DNA of 39,155 nt from the NCBI GenBank assembly GCA_021648045.1, contig JAKITM010000010.1:1-39155 (forward strand), written 5' to 3'. The notes under the pieces are model-generated. The model was not told the origin of the DNA. It worked only from the letters and a program-made list of their open reading frames with translations, and did not search any database. This DNA is from Lysobacterales bacterium. Its GTDB lineage: Bacteria; Pseudomonadota; Gammaproteobacteria; Xanthomonadales; SZUA-36. The position numbers and the translations under genes are program-made. Each line of letters begins with the position of its first letter. Position 1 is the first letter of the stretch. Positions 1-9,059 of this stretch are shown here, one piece after another.

Positions 1-5
1 CAAAT

Positions 6-92
6 AAATATTCTCCAGGGGGCGCAAAGAACGCAGAGGAAAAGAAGCTTTTCTTTGCTGTCTCTGCGCCTCTGCGAGAACCCAGAATATTT
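6..92. repeat. Palindromic repeat element (REP/MITE-like)
   Basis: An imperfect palindrome with perfect 9-base ends, AAATATTCT at 6-14 and AGAATATTT at 84-92. Inside, GCAGAG near 33-38 faces CTCTGC near 62-67, and the centre is a 6-bp hairpin, GAAAAG-AAG-CTTTTC, at 39-53. The body carries the GGCGCAAAGAACGCAGAG / CTCTGCGCCTCTGCG type of sequence that I recall from dispersed intergenic palindromes in environmental bacteria. No reading frame is visible. It lies just upstream of the histidine kinase gene and could also affect that transcript. Confidence 0.55.
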
Positions 93-137
93 TGTATTTC
101 ACAAGCTTGCAATTGAGCTGACTGATACAATCTCTGC

Positions 138-2093
138 ATGAACCTCCGTCAAAAATTACTGCTGCTAGCCTTAGTTGCATTGGTGCTGCCACTCAGTTCT
201 TGGCTGTTGTTGCGTGAACTTGAGGGTTTCCTGCGGGCAGGACAGCAGCAGGCATTACAGGCGACAGCATCTACCATTGCCCGTTCACTGGATGGCAAGC
301 TACAGCAAGTTGCGGCGGCGAATGCGAATGATCTGCTTGTCAGTGCTGGTGGCGATACCGCCATTGACGGCTATTTTAGCTACTGGCCGGCGGCGTCCGC
401 GTACTGGAATACCTATGCTAGTGATGACGGTGAGTTGCAGCTAAAACTGGCTGCGCGCAGTAACGGCAGGCAGTTGTGGCTGGCACTAATAGTTTCTGAC
501 CACAGTCCAGTACGCGAAAACCTGGCGATTCAGGGGGCAATGGACGGGTTTGAACTGAACCTGTTCGGCCAGCAGGGGATGACTGGCTTCAAAATCGCTG
601 CGGCGGCAACCGGCCCGTTTACACTCAACAGCAATCAACACAGCCAAATCAGCGGGTATTGGCTGGATAATTTTGATGGTTATCAGGTTGAATTGCTTGT
701 GCCGCTTAAAATGGCAGTTTCGGGCCTCAGTTTGCGCCTGGTGGATGTAGATGACCCAGGTGTGAGACTGATCAGCCGGGAAATTAACTTAAAGCGCCTG
801 CAATTGGCACAGCCTCAAACTGAAATTGCAGCACAAATAAAAAGTCTACTGGGAGCCGGTCAGTCTGCCTGGTTGCTGGATAACAATGACAATATTCGTG
901 CCCGAGCCAGCGGTGGTGACATTCAATCCGCATCCCAGCAGCAGTCAAACTGGGTTCAGCGGGTGGTACATGACCTGATGTCCAAACAGCTGCCATCTAG
1001 CCACTCGATAAGCGGGACTGCCCCACGGTTGCCCGCTGAATTTGAGGCGGTTGGTTGGACTCGTGACGCATCTACTGCACAACTCATCAATGCCGTATCG
1101 GTACCTGTGTCTAGCGCGGGCCAAATAGTGGGAAGCTTACAGATGCAAGCAGTCGCTGATGATTTATTGCTCTTGAGCAATAACGCATTGTTGAGAATTG
1201 TCGGAATTTCTCTGCTGGCAATGGTAATTATCATGCTGGCGATGTATTTATTTGCCGGACGCCTGTCTGCACGCGTAAGAAAACTAAATCAGGCAGTCAA
1301 TCGTGCCAGAGAAAGACCGCATGTTGATCCTGATTTACCCTTGCTTGAAGACCGTGACGAATTGGGCGAGCTGGCAAGGTCTGATGCGCGCTTGCTACAG
1401 GCAGTGCGGGAATACAACCAATATCTGCAAACCCTTGCAAGTAAGCTGTCGCATGAATTAAAAACTCCGTTGGTGATCGTGCGCTCATCGCTGGAAAATT
1501 TATCTCGTGACCCCTCCGACCCCAAAGCCGCAATTTATATCAGCCGTGCGCAGGAAGGCAGCGATCGCCTGGCCGGCATTTTACGAGCAATGAGTGATGC
1601 CAGCAGGCTAGAGCAATCCATTGCAGTTGCTGATACCGAAGATTTTGATTTGGCCGCATTGTTGACACAAAGCACAGCGGCTTATGCACAGATATATCCC
1701 CAATATCAGATAGAATGTGAGCTTGATCAATCGGCCCTTCACATTAATGGTGCGCCTGAATTACTCGCCCAGGCGCTAGATAAGCTAGTCGATAACGCGG
1801 TGAGTTTTAGTGGTCCCGATGATCTTATTACCTTGGGAATGCGCAGTAGCGGTCCGGTAGAGATATTTGTTCGCAACACCGGTTCAAGCTTGCCGGATGA
1901 AATGCAAGACAGCCTGTTTGAATCGCTGGTGTCTTTGCGTACCCGCAGCAGGGATGGCGTACCCCACTTGGGGCTGGGTTTATATCTAGTGAAACTCATT
2001 GCCCAAGCGCATCATGGCAAGGCCAGTGCCCGCAACCTGAAAGACAAACAGGGTGTAGAATTCACACTTACCTTGCCAAAACTAGCGCCATAA
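138..2093 (+). CDS. Membrane sensor histidine kinase, PdsS-like
   Basis: A 651-residue two-component sensor kinase. Visible parts are an N-terminal membrane segment (about residues 5-24), a large periplasmic sensor region (about 25-350) with a DGYFSYW stretch like CBM9-type modules, a second membrane helix (about 351-371), HAMP (about 372-427), and HisKA with the phospho-acceptor in SHELKTP (His439). The HATPase domain has an N-box around Asn553 and a G-box HLGLGLYLVK starting at His610. The overall plan and the PHLGLGLY end resemble, from memory, the histidine kinase of the proteobacterial dedicated sortase system (PdsS). No response regulator or sortase is inside the window; they would lie upstream. 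The kinase call is firm; the PdsS assignment is tentative. Confidence 0.88.
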   Translation: MNLRQKLLLLALVALVLPLSSWLLLRELEGFLRAGQQQALQATASTIARSLDGKLQQVAAANANDLLVSAGGDTAIDGYFSYWPAASAYWNTYASDDGELQLKLAARSNGRQLWLALIVSDHSPVRENLAIQGAMDGFELNLFGQQGMTGFKIAAAATGPFTLNSNQHSQISGYWLDNFDGYQVELLVPLKMAVSGLSLRLVDVDDPGVRLISREINLKRLQLAQPQTEIAAQIKSLLGAGQSAWLLDNNDNIRARASGGDIQSASQQQSNWVQRVVHDLMSKQLPSSHSISGTAPRLPAEFEAVGWTRDASTAQLINAVSVPVSSAGQIVGSLQMQAVADDLLLLSNNALLRIVGISLLAMVIIMLAMYLFAGRLSARVRKLNQAVNRARERPHVDPDLPLLEDRDELGELARSDARLLQAVREYNQYLQTLASKLSHELKTPLVIVRSSLENLSRDPSDPKAAIYISRAQEGSDRLAGILRAMSDASRLEQSIAVADTEDFDLAALLTQSTAAYAQIYPQYQIECELDQSALHINGAPELLAQALDKLVDNAVSFSGPDDLITLGMRSSGPVEIFVRNTGSSLPDEMQDSLFESLVSLRTRSRDGVPHLGLGLYLVKLIAQAHHGKASARNLKDKQGVEFTLTLPKLAP

Positions 2094-2130
2094 GCGTACA
2101 AACCGAACTTAATTAGAGGGTATATACATT

Positions 2131-2730
2131 ATGAGCAAACACTCAGAAGAAAAACAACGCTGCGGCTGGTGCCTAGGTAGCCCACTCGAAATGGCCTACC
2201 ACGACACGGAATGGGGCACGCCTTTGCATGATGATCAAAAGCTATTTGAATTTCTAATTCTTGAAGGTGCACAAGCTGGGTTGAGCTGGGTAACAATCTT
2301 GAAAAAACGCGATAATTACCGCGCCGCGATGGATAACTTCGATGCCGAAAAAATCGCTCGTTATGATGAAAATAAATATAACGAATTAATGGGCAATGCC
2401 GGAATTGTGCGTAATCGTCTGAAGATTTCATCAACCATCAGCAATGCGCAATTGTTTCTGGATGTACAATCAGAATACGGCAGCTTCGACAAGTGGATTT
2501 GGCAATTTGTAGGTGGTGAACCAAAAGTAAATAACTGGCAAACTATGAGCGATGTCCCGTCCAATACCGCAGCATCAGACGCGATGTGCAAAGCACTCAA
2601 GAAAAAAGGCTTTCGTTTTGTTGGCACAACAATATGTTATGCCTTTATGCAGGCCACCGGAATGGTTAACGATCATAGCGTGGATTGTTTTCGTCATGCG
2701 CAGCTAAAATACCAACAAGCCTCGGAGTAA
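2131..2730 (+). CDS. tag: DNA-3-methyladenine glycosylase I
   Basis: A 199-residue Tag-family glycosylase that removes 3-methyladenine from alkylated DNA as the first step of base excision repair. The family zinc site is visible: Cys11 in RCGWC, His24 in YHDTEWG, and the late VNDHSVDCFRH segment with its His and Cys. The catalytic-pocket segment LEGAQAGLSW (Glu45, Trp53) matches the helix-hairpin-helix fold family, as does the GIVRNRLKI stretch. The ATG is preceded by AGAGGG at 2115-2120. Length is normal for the family. It is followed after 7 bases by an unknown gene and then trpE on the same strand, so co-transcription is possible. Confidence 0.93.
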   Translation: MSKHSEEKQRCGWCLGSPLEMAYHDTEWGTPLHDDQKLFEFLILEGAQAGLSWVTILKKRDNYRAAMDNFDAEKIARYDENKYNELMGNAGIVRNRLKISSTISNAQLFLDVQSEYGSFDKWIWQFVGGEPKVNNWQTMSDVPSNTAASDAMCKALKKKGFRFVGTTICYAFMQATGMVNDHSVDCFRHAQLKYQQASE

Positions 2731-2737
2731 ATACACT

Positions 2738-3550
2738 ATGTTAAGTAAGAAAGTTCTATTTGTTATAATTTTGCTGCTATCAGCGGCATTAGTTACCGTT
2801 TACCCAGGTTCACCTGTTAAAGGTTGGTGGAGTAGTTTAGTCAATAAAGACGCGCTCTCTTGTGCAAGGAATGACTCTGTTTGTGAAAAGTTCAAACAGA
2901 TAGCGCCACTGCCAGTCTGGTGGGATGAAGTTGATATCGGGACGGTAGAGATATCTGATTACGATGAGTTGATTGCCTACTGGCAGTCAGAAAAACGCTG
3001 TTGTTCAGAGCAAGAAATAAAGTTTACAAATCGCCAGTTCTTCAAAGCCATGTATCTAGAGATAATCGCGCACACAGATAACCCCGATATTGTCGTACCC
3101 GCAATTAATTTAATGGATTTAACCTACCTAAATTATGATTTCCACCCCCTGATTTCGTTTGCTCTGAAATATTATCCAAATTATGAAAAACCTTTGCATG
3201 CATGCGCTAATTGCAAGACGGGCGACACCCTTGCAAGCTTGCTAATTGACTTGCGCGGCCCTATGGCACGGAAGAACCTTAACCAGGAGTACATCGACCT
3301 GACTGAAGGTTTTCTACAAAACCGCGGTCGGGAAATGAGTGATTACTACGAAGCCAAAGTCTATCTGGGTTTGGCCCGTAGCTACAAGGATTCAAGGCAA
3401 ACATCAACGGCGATAGCGATACTATCTTCTATGCCACAAACCTATGCAGAGTCCCCAAGGAGTGGTTCTTTGACCAGTACGCTTAGAGGTGCAGATAGAT
3501 TACTCAAAGAGCTTTTGCCTGAAGCAGGCAGCAGTGCAAATCAACAATGA
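2738..3550 (+). CDS. Unknown membrane-anchored or exported protein
   Basis: I do not recognise this 270-residue protein. It has an N-terminal hydrophobic segment (about residues 5-21) that could be a signal peptide or anchor, without a lipobox. The rest is soluble and would be periplasmic. Six cysteines stand out: Cys42, Cys49, the pair Cys88-Cys89, and a CANC motif (Cys156, Cys159), which could form disulfides or bind metal. The C-terminal third (about 185-260) looks helical and may be TPR-like. A GGAGTAA overlapping the tag stop gives a good ribosome site, and trpE starts 12 bases after its stop, so all three genes may share a transcript. No function is proposed. Confidence 0.75.
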   Translation: MLSKKVLFVIILLLSAALVTVYPGSPVKGWWSSLVNKDALSCARNDSVCEKFKQIAPLPVWWDEVDIGTVEISDYDELIAYWQSEKRCCSEQEIKFTNRQFFKAMYLEIIAHTDNPDIVVPAINLMDLTYLNYDFHPLISFALKYYPNYEKPLHACANCKTGDTLASLLIDLRGPMARKNLNQEYIDLTEGFLQNRGREMSDYYEAKVYLGLARSYKDSRQTSTAIAILSSMPQTYAESPRSGSLTSTLRGADRLLKELLPEAGSSANQQ

Positions 3551-3562
3551 CAGGCCAAACGC

Positions 3563-5056
3563 ATGGATAAGATAGAGTTTCAAAAGCTTGCTACAGAAGG
3601 TTACAACCGAATCCCGGTATGGCGCTCGGTGCTAGCTGACCTGGATACCCCGCTTTCGGTGTACCTGAAGCTGGCAGATGGCGGCGATACCTTTTTGTTT
3701 GAATCGGTAGAGGGCGGTGAAACCTGGGGGCGCTACTCTATTATCGGTTTGCCCGCAGCCCGTCGTTATCAATTTAGCGGTAATGAGTTCAGTATTTTCC
3801 ATCATGGTCAGCAGGTATCTGTGGAAACAGTTAGCGATCCATTAGAAAAAGTAGCCCAGCTACAAGCTGCAGTTAAAGCCCCGATGCTGAAGGAGTTGCC
3901 CGTGTTCGCTGGTGGCTTGGTGGGCTTCTTCGGCTATGAAAATGTAGGCAATATTGAAGCGCGGTTACGCACTGAAAATAAGCCCGATCAGCTCAACACC
4001 CCGGAAATACTGTTGTTGGAATCAAATGAGTTGGCAGTATTCGATTCACTTGCTGGCCGCCTGTTCCTGATTGTTAATGCCGATCCCGCACAAGCGGATG
4101 CCTGGGAAACTACCCAGCGCCGCCTAGACCAGCTGGCTTACCGGCTGCGCGCTGGCTCGCCAGCTTATCCCGAAGCGGCTCCAGCATCGGAGCTTGATGA
4201 GAGCCAGATTAAATACAGCATCAGTAAAGATGAGTTTATTAAGGGGGTAAAACGGTGCAAGGAATACATCATGGCAGGTGATGTATTTCAGGTGGTGTTA
4301 TCACAGCGGATGAGTGTACCCCTGAAAGCCCGGCCACTGGATGTATATCGGGCGTTGCGGGCATTGAATCCATCACCCTATATGTATTTTCTGGATTTGG
4401 GCGATAGCGTAGATAAAGCAGCCAGAACCCAGATTGTAGGCTCATCGCCAGAAGTATTGGTGCGAGTTCAAAATGGTGAAATGTTATTGCGACCCATCGC
4501 TGGAACCAGACCGCGCGGGCAGGATGCCTTAGAGGATCAACGCCTTGAAGCAGAGCTACTGGCAGACCCCAAAGAGCGCGCCGAACATCTGATGTTAATC
4601 GATCTGGCACGCAATGATCTGGGTCGAGTGTGCCAAACCGGTTCAGTAAAAGTCACCGAGCAGATGTTGGTAGAACGATATTCCCATGTAATGCACATCG
4701 TTTCGCAAGTGGAAGGTAAATTGAGGCCAGAATTGGGAGTGGTTGATGCCATTCGTGCAGCATTTCCTGCCGGAACCTTATCGGGCGCACCTAAAATCCG
4801 CGCCATGGAAATCATCAACGAATTAGAGCCTGTAAAACGAAATATATATGCTGGCGCAGTAGGCTATATCAACTGGCTAGGCGACACTGACCTCGCTATC
4901 GCAATTCGCACTGCAATAATTAAAGACGGGGTATTGCATGTGCAAGCCGGAGCCGGTTTGGTGGCCGATTCAGATCCGGAATCTGAATGGCAAGAAACCT
5001 TGAGCAAGGGCAGGGCGTTGATTAATGCAGTGAATAATGCGGCGGCGGGTTTGTAA
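3563..5056 (+). CDS. trpE: Anthranilate synthase component I
   Basis: The 497-residue TrpE makes anthranilate from chorismate, using ammonia delivered by the TrpG glutaminase; it is the first committed step of tryptophan synthesis. The N-terminal regulatory motif FLFESVEGGETWGRYS (about 44-59) and NPSPYMYFL (from Asn269) correspond to the tryptophan feedback site in the family. The chorismate-binding core carries IAGTRPRG, DLARNDLGR and GTLSGAPKIRAMEII (from Gly404). The start has only a weak ribosome site. No tryptophan-rich leader peptide is visible upstream, so regulation is probably not by classical attenuation. trpE is separated from trpG by about 4.3 kb, as in Pseudomonas-type trp organisation, but here the gap holds an unusual insert. 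Confidence 0.96.
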   Translation: MDKIEFQKLATEGYNRIPVWRSVLADLDTPLSVYLKLADGGDTFLFESVEGGETWGRYSIIGLPAARRYQFSGNEFSIFHHGQQVSVETVSDPLEKVAQLQAAVKAPMLKELPVFAGGLVGFFGYENVGNIEARLRTENKPDQLNTPEILLLESNELAVFDSLAGRLFLIVNADPAQADAWETTQRRLDQLAYRLRAGSPAYPEAAPASELDESQIKYSISKDEFIKGVKRCKEYIMAGDVFQVVLSQRMSVPLKARPLDVYRALRALNPSPYMYFLDLGDSVDKAARTQIVGSSPEVLVRVQNGEMLLRPIAGTRPRGQDALEDQRLEAELLADPKERAEHLMLIDLARNDLGRVCQTGSVKVTEQMLVERYSHVMHIVSQVEGKLRPELGVVDAIRAAFPAGTLSGAPKIRAMEIINELEPVKRNIYAGAVGYINWLGDTDLAIAIRTAIIKDGVLHVQAGAGLVADSDPESEWQETLSKGRALINAVNNAAAGL

Positions 5057-5058
5057 GG

Positions 5059-5097
5059 TAACCTACACATCCATAGGTTAACAACCAGGTCATGGTT
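5059..5097 (+). terminator. Stem-loops after trpE
   Basis: TAACCTA at 5059-5065 pairs with TAGGTTA at 5074-5080 across an 8-base loop. AACCA at 5083-5087 then pairs with TGGTT at 5093-5097. There is no T-run after either stem, so this is at best a weak or Rho-assisted end of the trpE transcript. Confidence 0.3.
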
Positions 5098-5118
5098 ATC
5101 TGGGGATTGGGGAATATA

Positions 5119-5244
5119 ATGAAATGTATATTTAAAGCATCAACCGGCGTTGAGGCGCATATGATTGCCAACCTGTTACAACAGTCTGGTATTGAGACGA
5201 TTATCACTGGTGAAACCCTATCTGGAGATTTGGGGTTTAGTTGA
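5119..5244 (+). pseudogene. Truncated DUF2007-family gene
   Basis: A 41-codon open frame starting MKCIFKASTGVEAHMIANLL and ending ITGETLSGDLGFS before a TGA. It matches the first half of the small DUF2007 (putative signal-transducing) family, whose members usually continue after a GEYLQGGxGEL-like stretch to about 65-100 residues. The frame stops exactly in that stretch, so the gene has lost its 3' half. Its start lies directly after the sequence CTGGGGATTGGGGAATATAA, a relative of which recurs at 9285-9304. The most likely reading is a gene cut by the event that brought in the downstream protease. An independent tiny protein is possible but less likely. Confidence 0.55.
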
Positions 5245-5523
5245 CGGGTTGATATATATATGAGAGTATTAGAGGGTTGGAATATTTTTCCTCGTAGCTC
5301 GTGGGAGTAATTAATAGGGGGGCTTAACACAGCTAATCATAGGTTGGTTGTATAAGTTTTATTTATAGCTTAATTACATAGCGATGGTGGGGCTTGTCTT
5401 CTGATAATTATTGAAATAATTAAACATAGGCACCTTTGTGTTTTTATGCACAGGTCTCGTACAGCGTTGTTAACTTGCAAATTCAATTCAATTTTTATCA
5501 AAATAGTTAGGAGTTTTAACCTT
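5245..5523. other. AT-rich intergenic leader of the protease gene
   Basis: No convincing gene is seen between the DUF2007 remnant and the subtilase. The region is rich in A and T, including a TATATATAT run near 5250-5260. It ends with the protease ribosome site AGGAG at 5509-5513. A longer in-frame opening from 5446 lacks a signal-peptide-like start and is not favoured. Confidence 0.4.
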
Positions 5524-8500
5524 ATGTCAGTCAATAATAAACTTTTGATTTGTACTTTTCTTACTTCATTAATATTCATGACGGGAGCAAATAGTGCAGT
5601 AAATCAGAACAACAAAATGTCACCCGCATCTTTGTCGGATACTCAGCCAATAGCAAGCCTAATTGGGGGGGCTGCTCGAGGAGAGTATATAATCGAGTTT
5701 AATAATCCACCTCTTGCCAGTTATTCTGGTGGTACATCAGGAATACCTGCAACCGACAGATTGCCAGATGGTCGTCTTGATGTTCAGTCACCTGATGCAG
5801 TGGCTTATGTTTCATTGTTGGAGCAACGCCAGAACCAATTTATTAACGAAGTACAAACAATTTTGGGACAGGTTCCCCAGGTTACATTTCGTTATCAGCA
5901 TGCGCTTAATGGGATAGTGATGAAACTGGATAAAAAAGACATCAGCCGTTTATCCAATATGCCCAATATTAAAAAAATTCACCCTGTGGTTGATCAACCA
6001 TTACTTACAGATATTGGCCCCAGTTTAATAGGTGCTCCAAGTGTTTGGGATGGAAATACAAATAATTTAGCAACACGCGGTGAGGGTATTATTATTGGTG
6101 TACTTGATAGTGGTATAAACTCTGATCATGCTTCTTTTGCGGCAACCGATGCTACTGGGTATGCACACATAAACCCATTGGGTTCAGGAAACTATTTGGG
6201 CTATTGTGCAACCAATGCTGGGTTTTGTAATGATAAGTTAATTGGGGCCTATGACTTTGTTTTTGATATGGTTTCAGGGGTAGCAGGAATCACCGAAGAA
6301 GAGTCCCCAGAAGACAATGATGGACACGGTAGCCATACTGCTAGTACAGCAGGTGGAAATCCGATTAGTGTTGTCGTTTCGGGTTTGCCGGTTAACATTA
6401 GCGGAGTGGCACCACGAGTAAATATTATTGCTTATGATACTTGCTATATTCGAGATTCTGATGGTAGGGGATTGTGCCCCAATGCTGCGAATGTGGCGGC
6501 AGTTAACCAAGCTATTGCTGACGGCTTAGTTAATGTCATTAATTTTTCTATCGGCGGCGGTGTAGACCCCTACAACGATGTGGTCTCTCAAGCATTTCTT
6601 AATGCCACAGCTGCGGGTATATTTGTTTCTGCATCAGCAGGAAACTCTGGTCCAGGGAGTGCTACCTTGGGCCATCAAGAACCCTGGGTATCTTCGGTTG
6701 CAGCTTCTACCCATGGTCGTTCATTCAACAATACTTTTGATGTAGCAGGCCCTGGAGTTGTTCCGCAAGAATTACAAGGAGTTGTTGCTCTAGAGGGTAA
6801 TGGCCCAAGTTTAACTGCATCTATAGCCGCCCCTTTAATCTTTTCTGGAGATATAGATGCGACAAATACTGAAGGTTGTAGTGCTTTTGTAGCAAACTCT
6901 TTTGATAATTCCATAGCCGTTATTGCAAGAGGCTCCTGTGGCTTTCTTGATAAAGCTAATAATGCTTCAGCTGCAGGAGCAATAGCTATGATAGTTTATA
7001 GCGATACAAGATCACCAGTTATTATGAGTTTAGCTGCTTCTACTATCCCATCAGTGATGATTTCACAAACTGATGGTTTGGCAGTGTCATCATTTATATC
7101 AGCGAATTCTGGCTCTACTGGTTCAATTAACTATCCTGTGGTAGCAAACTTAAATGGCGTTGCGGATGCTTTGGCTTCTTTTAGTTCGCGTGGTCCGAAT
7201 TCGGCTTTTGATGTGTTGAAACCCGATATTATGGCTCCTGGTGTGAATATATTGGCTGCTGTAAATTCAGATGGCACAACACCCGCACCAGAGGCTGGAT
7301 TTATCAGCGGTACTTCTATGTCCAGCCCTCATAATGCTGGAGCGGCTGCTCTGCTTAAAGCTCTCTACCCTACCTGGTCCCCTGCTGAAATAAAATCAGC
7401 GATGATGCTAACAGCAGATAATATTGGCAATGTAAAAGAAGATCTGGTTACACCGGCAGATCCATTTGATAATGGTAGTGGTCGTATTGATTTGAATCAG
7501 ACACCACAAACGGGGCTTGTAATGAGTGAATCCATTGCCAATTTTAATTCAGCAAATCCAGATTTAGGTGGAGATCCCAAGACGCTTAATCTACCCGGTT
7601 TAATGAACTCCTCATGTTTTCCGAGTTGTCAATGGACAAGATCGGTGACCAATGTATCGGCTCAGGTCGAAACATGGACAACTTCTGCAAGCTCAACTTC
7701 ACAAGGGGTCGATATCACAGTTTCACCCAGTCAGTTTACTTTAGGTATTGGTCGCACTCAGGAATTGATTATCACAGCTGACTCTCAACTTGCAGTTACT
7801 GATCAATGGAGTTTTGGCGAAGTGCAGATTACTCCCGATTCTGCCACTCTTGCAAACAATCACATGAGTCTTGCAATAATGCCAATCAATCTAATGGCAG
7901 ATGATGCTGCTATATTTAGCAAAACAGCACCGTCAGCAGTTGGACCTCTTGCACCCTTTACTTATAGCTTTAATATAGTTAATAGTGGGTTTGCTGGTAA
8001 TATCAATTTTTCAGATACATTACCAGCTGGTGTAACGGTAGTCCCTGGAAGTGAATCTGTAACTGTGACGGATGGTGCAACAGTAACACCTTTAGCATTC
8101 GCTGCAGGCGAATATACTTGGACTGGACAGTTAAATCAGCCTGTGCTTGATTTGGTGACAGGAACTGCAGGTGTAAACGCGCCAACTGGTTTTGTGGACT
8201 TGGTGGGTTTAGGTGTGACTCCAGCCAATTGTAGTGCCGTATGTGATGAGACTTTTTTAGGTTTCTCTGGACTGCCTGAGTTTAATTTTAACGGACAGGC
8301 CTATACAGGTATAAGAATATCTAGCAATGGTTATATTATGCCAGGCGGAAGTTTTTCTGGTTCTTCGTACACCAATCAAGAGTTGCCTGATGCTACAGCA
8401 CCCAATGGATTGATTGCTGGATTTTGGGCAGATCTTGACCTTGATGGCACTAGCGCAACGGACACTGGTGGTGGTGACATATATGTCGCAAATGTTAATT

Positions 8501-8955
8501 TTGGGGCTGCTGGTGTAGCAACGATTATCCAGTTCCAGGATGCTGAAATTTGGGGTGAACCAGGTACTGGTTATACTTTCCAGATACAACTTTGGGGCAC
8601 TGCGACAGCTTTTCCTGGTATATACATAGTTTATGGCGATATTCCTGCCAATACTACCAGTGGCATAACGGTTGGAGTGGAAAACCAAACAGGAACTGTT
8701 GGTGCAACAACATATTTTAATAATGGTACTGATCCCGCTAGCGGCATATTGCCAGTACTGGGCGACATATTGGTAGTCAATCAAGTCTTAGGCGGTACGG
8801 CTCAGCTAAGTTTTGAAGTGAGGGCCCAAGAAACCCCTGTGGTTCTTGAAAACACTGCTTCAATAACCGATGGGACAACGACACTAAGTGCAACTGCTTT
8901 AACAGCGATTTCTGTTCAGCTAGATTCTATATTTAGAAATAGTTTTGAAAATTAA
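5524..8955 (+). CDS. Secreted subtilisin-like serine protease (S8)
   Basis: A 1143-residue extracellular protease. The start at 5524 is chosen because AGGAG precedes it by 10 bases and the protein then opens with a normal signal peptide. Domain order: signal peptide, an inhibitor-I9-like propeptide (about 50-150), and the S8 catalytic domain with Asp195 (LDSGIN), His268 (DGHGSH) and Ser598 (GTSMSSPH). A protease-associated (PA) insert lies at about 430-550, followed by beta-rich C-terminal modules, one resembling DUF11-type repeats (NSGFAGNINFSDTLPAGV). The protein ends in IFRNSFEN. A similar short motif occurs near the N-terminus of the diheme protein at 34300. The gene sits between trp genes but has nothing to do with tryptophan synthesis, and it looks more AT-rich than the trp genes, consistent with transfer. 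Confidence 0.94.
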   Translation: MSVNNKLLICTFLTSLIFMTGANSAVNQNNKMSPASLSDTQPIASLIGGAARGEYIIEFNNPPLASYSGGTSGIPATDRLPDGRLDVQSPDAVAYVSLLEQRQNQFINEVQTILGQVPQVTFRYQHALNGIVMKLDKKDISRLSNMPNIKKIHPVVDQPLLTDIGPSLIGAPSVWDGNTNNLATRGEGIIIGVLDSGINSDHASFAATDATGYAHINPLGSGNYLGYCATNAGFCNDKLIGAYDFVFDMVSGVAGITEEESPEDNDGHGSHTASTAGGNPISVVVSGLPVNISGVAPRVNIIAYDTCYIRDSDGRGLCPNAANVAAVNQAIADGLVNVINFSIGGGVDPYNDVVSQAFLNATAAGIFVSASAGNSGPGSATLGHQEPWVSSVAASTHGRSFNNTFDVAGPGVVPQELQGVVALEGNGPSLTASIAAPLIFSGDIDATNTEGCSAFVANSFDNSIAVIARGSCGFLDKANNASAAGAIAMIVYSDTRSPVIMSLAASTIPSVMISQTDGLAVSSFISANSGSTGSINYPVVANLNGVADALASFSSRGPNSAFDVLKPDIMAPGVNILAAVNSDGTTPAPEAGFISGTSMSSPHNAGAAALLKALYPTWSPAEIKSAMMLTADNIGNVKEDLVTPADPFDNGSGRIDLNQTPQTGLVMSESIANFNSANPDLGGDPKTLNLPGLMNSSCFPSCQWTRSVTNVSAQVETWTTSASSTSQGVDITVSPSQFTLGIGRTQELIITADSQLAVTDQWSFGEVQITPDSATLANNHMSLAIMPINLMADDAAIFSKTAPSAVGPLAPFTYSFNIVNSGFAGNINFSDTLPAGVTVVPGSESVTVTDGATVTPLAFAAGEYTWTGQLNQPVLDLVTGTAGVNAPTGFVDLVGLGVTPANCSAVCDETFLGFSGLPEFNFNGQAYTGIRISSNGYIMPGGSFSGSSYTNQELPDATAPNGLIAGFWADLDLDGTSATDTGGGDIYVANVNFGAAGVATIIQFQDAEIWGEPGTGYTFQIQLWGTATAFPGIYIVYGDIPANTTSGITVGVENQTGTVGATTYFNNGTDPASGILPVLGDILVVNQVLGGTAQLSFEVRAQETPVVLENTASITDGTTTLSATALTAISVQLDSIFRNSFEN

Positions 8956-8969
8956 TAGTTAAAGCTTAG

Positions 8970-9043
8970 AGCGAATTTAACAATCTATAAAGGCGCATTG
9001 ACATTTTTAAAAGTGCGCCTTTATAGCATTGTATGAATTCGCT
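8970..9043. terminator. Two-tier hairpin after the protease gene
   Basis: A perfect 13-bp stem, CTATAAAGGCGCA at 8985-8997 with TGCGCCTTTATAG at 9014-9026, closes a 16-base loop. Outside it AGCGAATT (8970-8977) pairs with AATTCGCT (9036-9043), and ACAAT with ATTGT in between. An A-run follows on the plus strand rather than a T-run. It probably ends the protease transcript, but its length and symmetry would also fit an element end. Confidence 0.5.
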
Positions 9044-9059
9044 ATAAAAAAACCACTGT

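Noticed and set aside
3540..3570. Tryptophan attenuator or leader peptide before trpE
   Set aside because: There are only 12 bases between the upstream stop and trpE and no Trp-codon-rich short frame or terminator/antiterminator pair.
5446..5523. Longer start for the protease
   Set aside because: It would place 26 charged residues before the signal peptide and lacks a ribosome site, while AGGAG stands before 5524.
8257..8784. A 175-codon reverse frame opposite the protease C-terminal region
   Set aside because: It lies wholly within a well-supported gene, has an unusual residue composition and no ribosome site; it is an antisense shadow.
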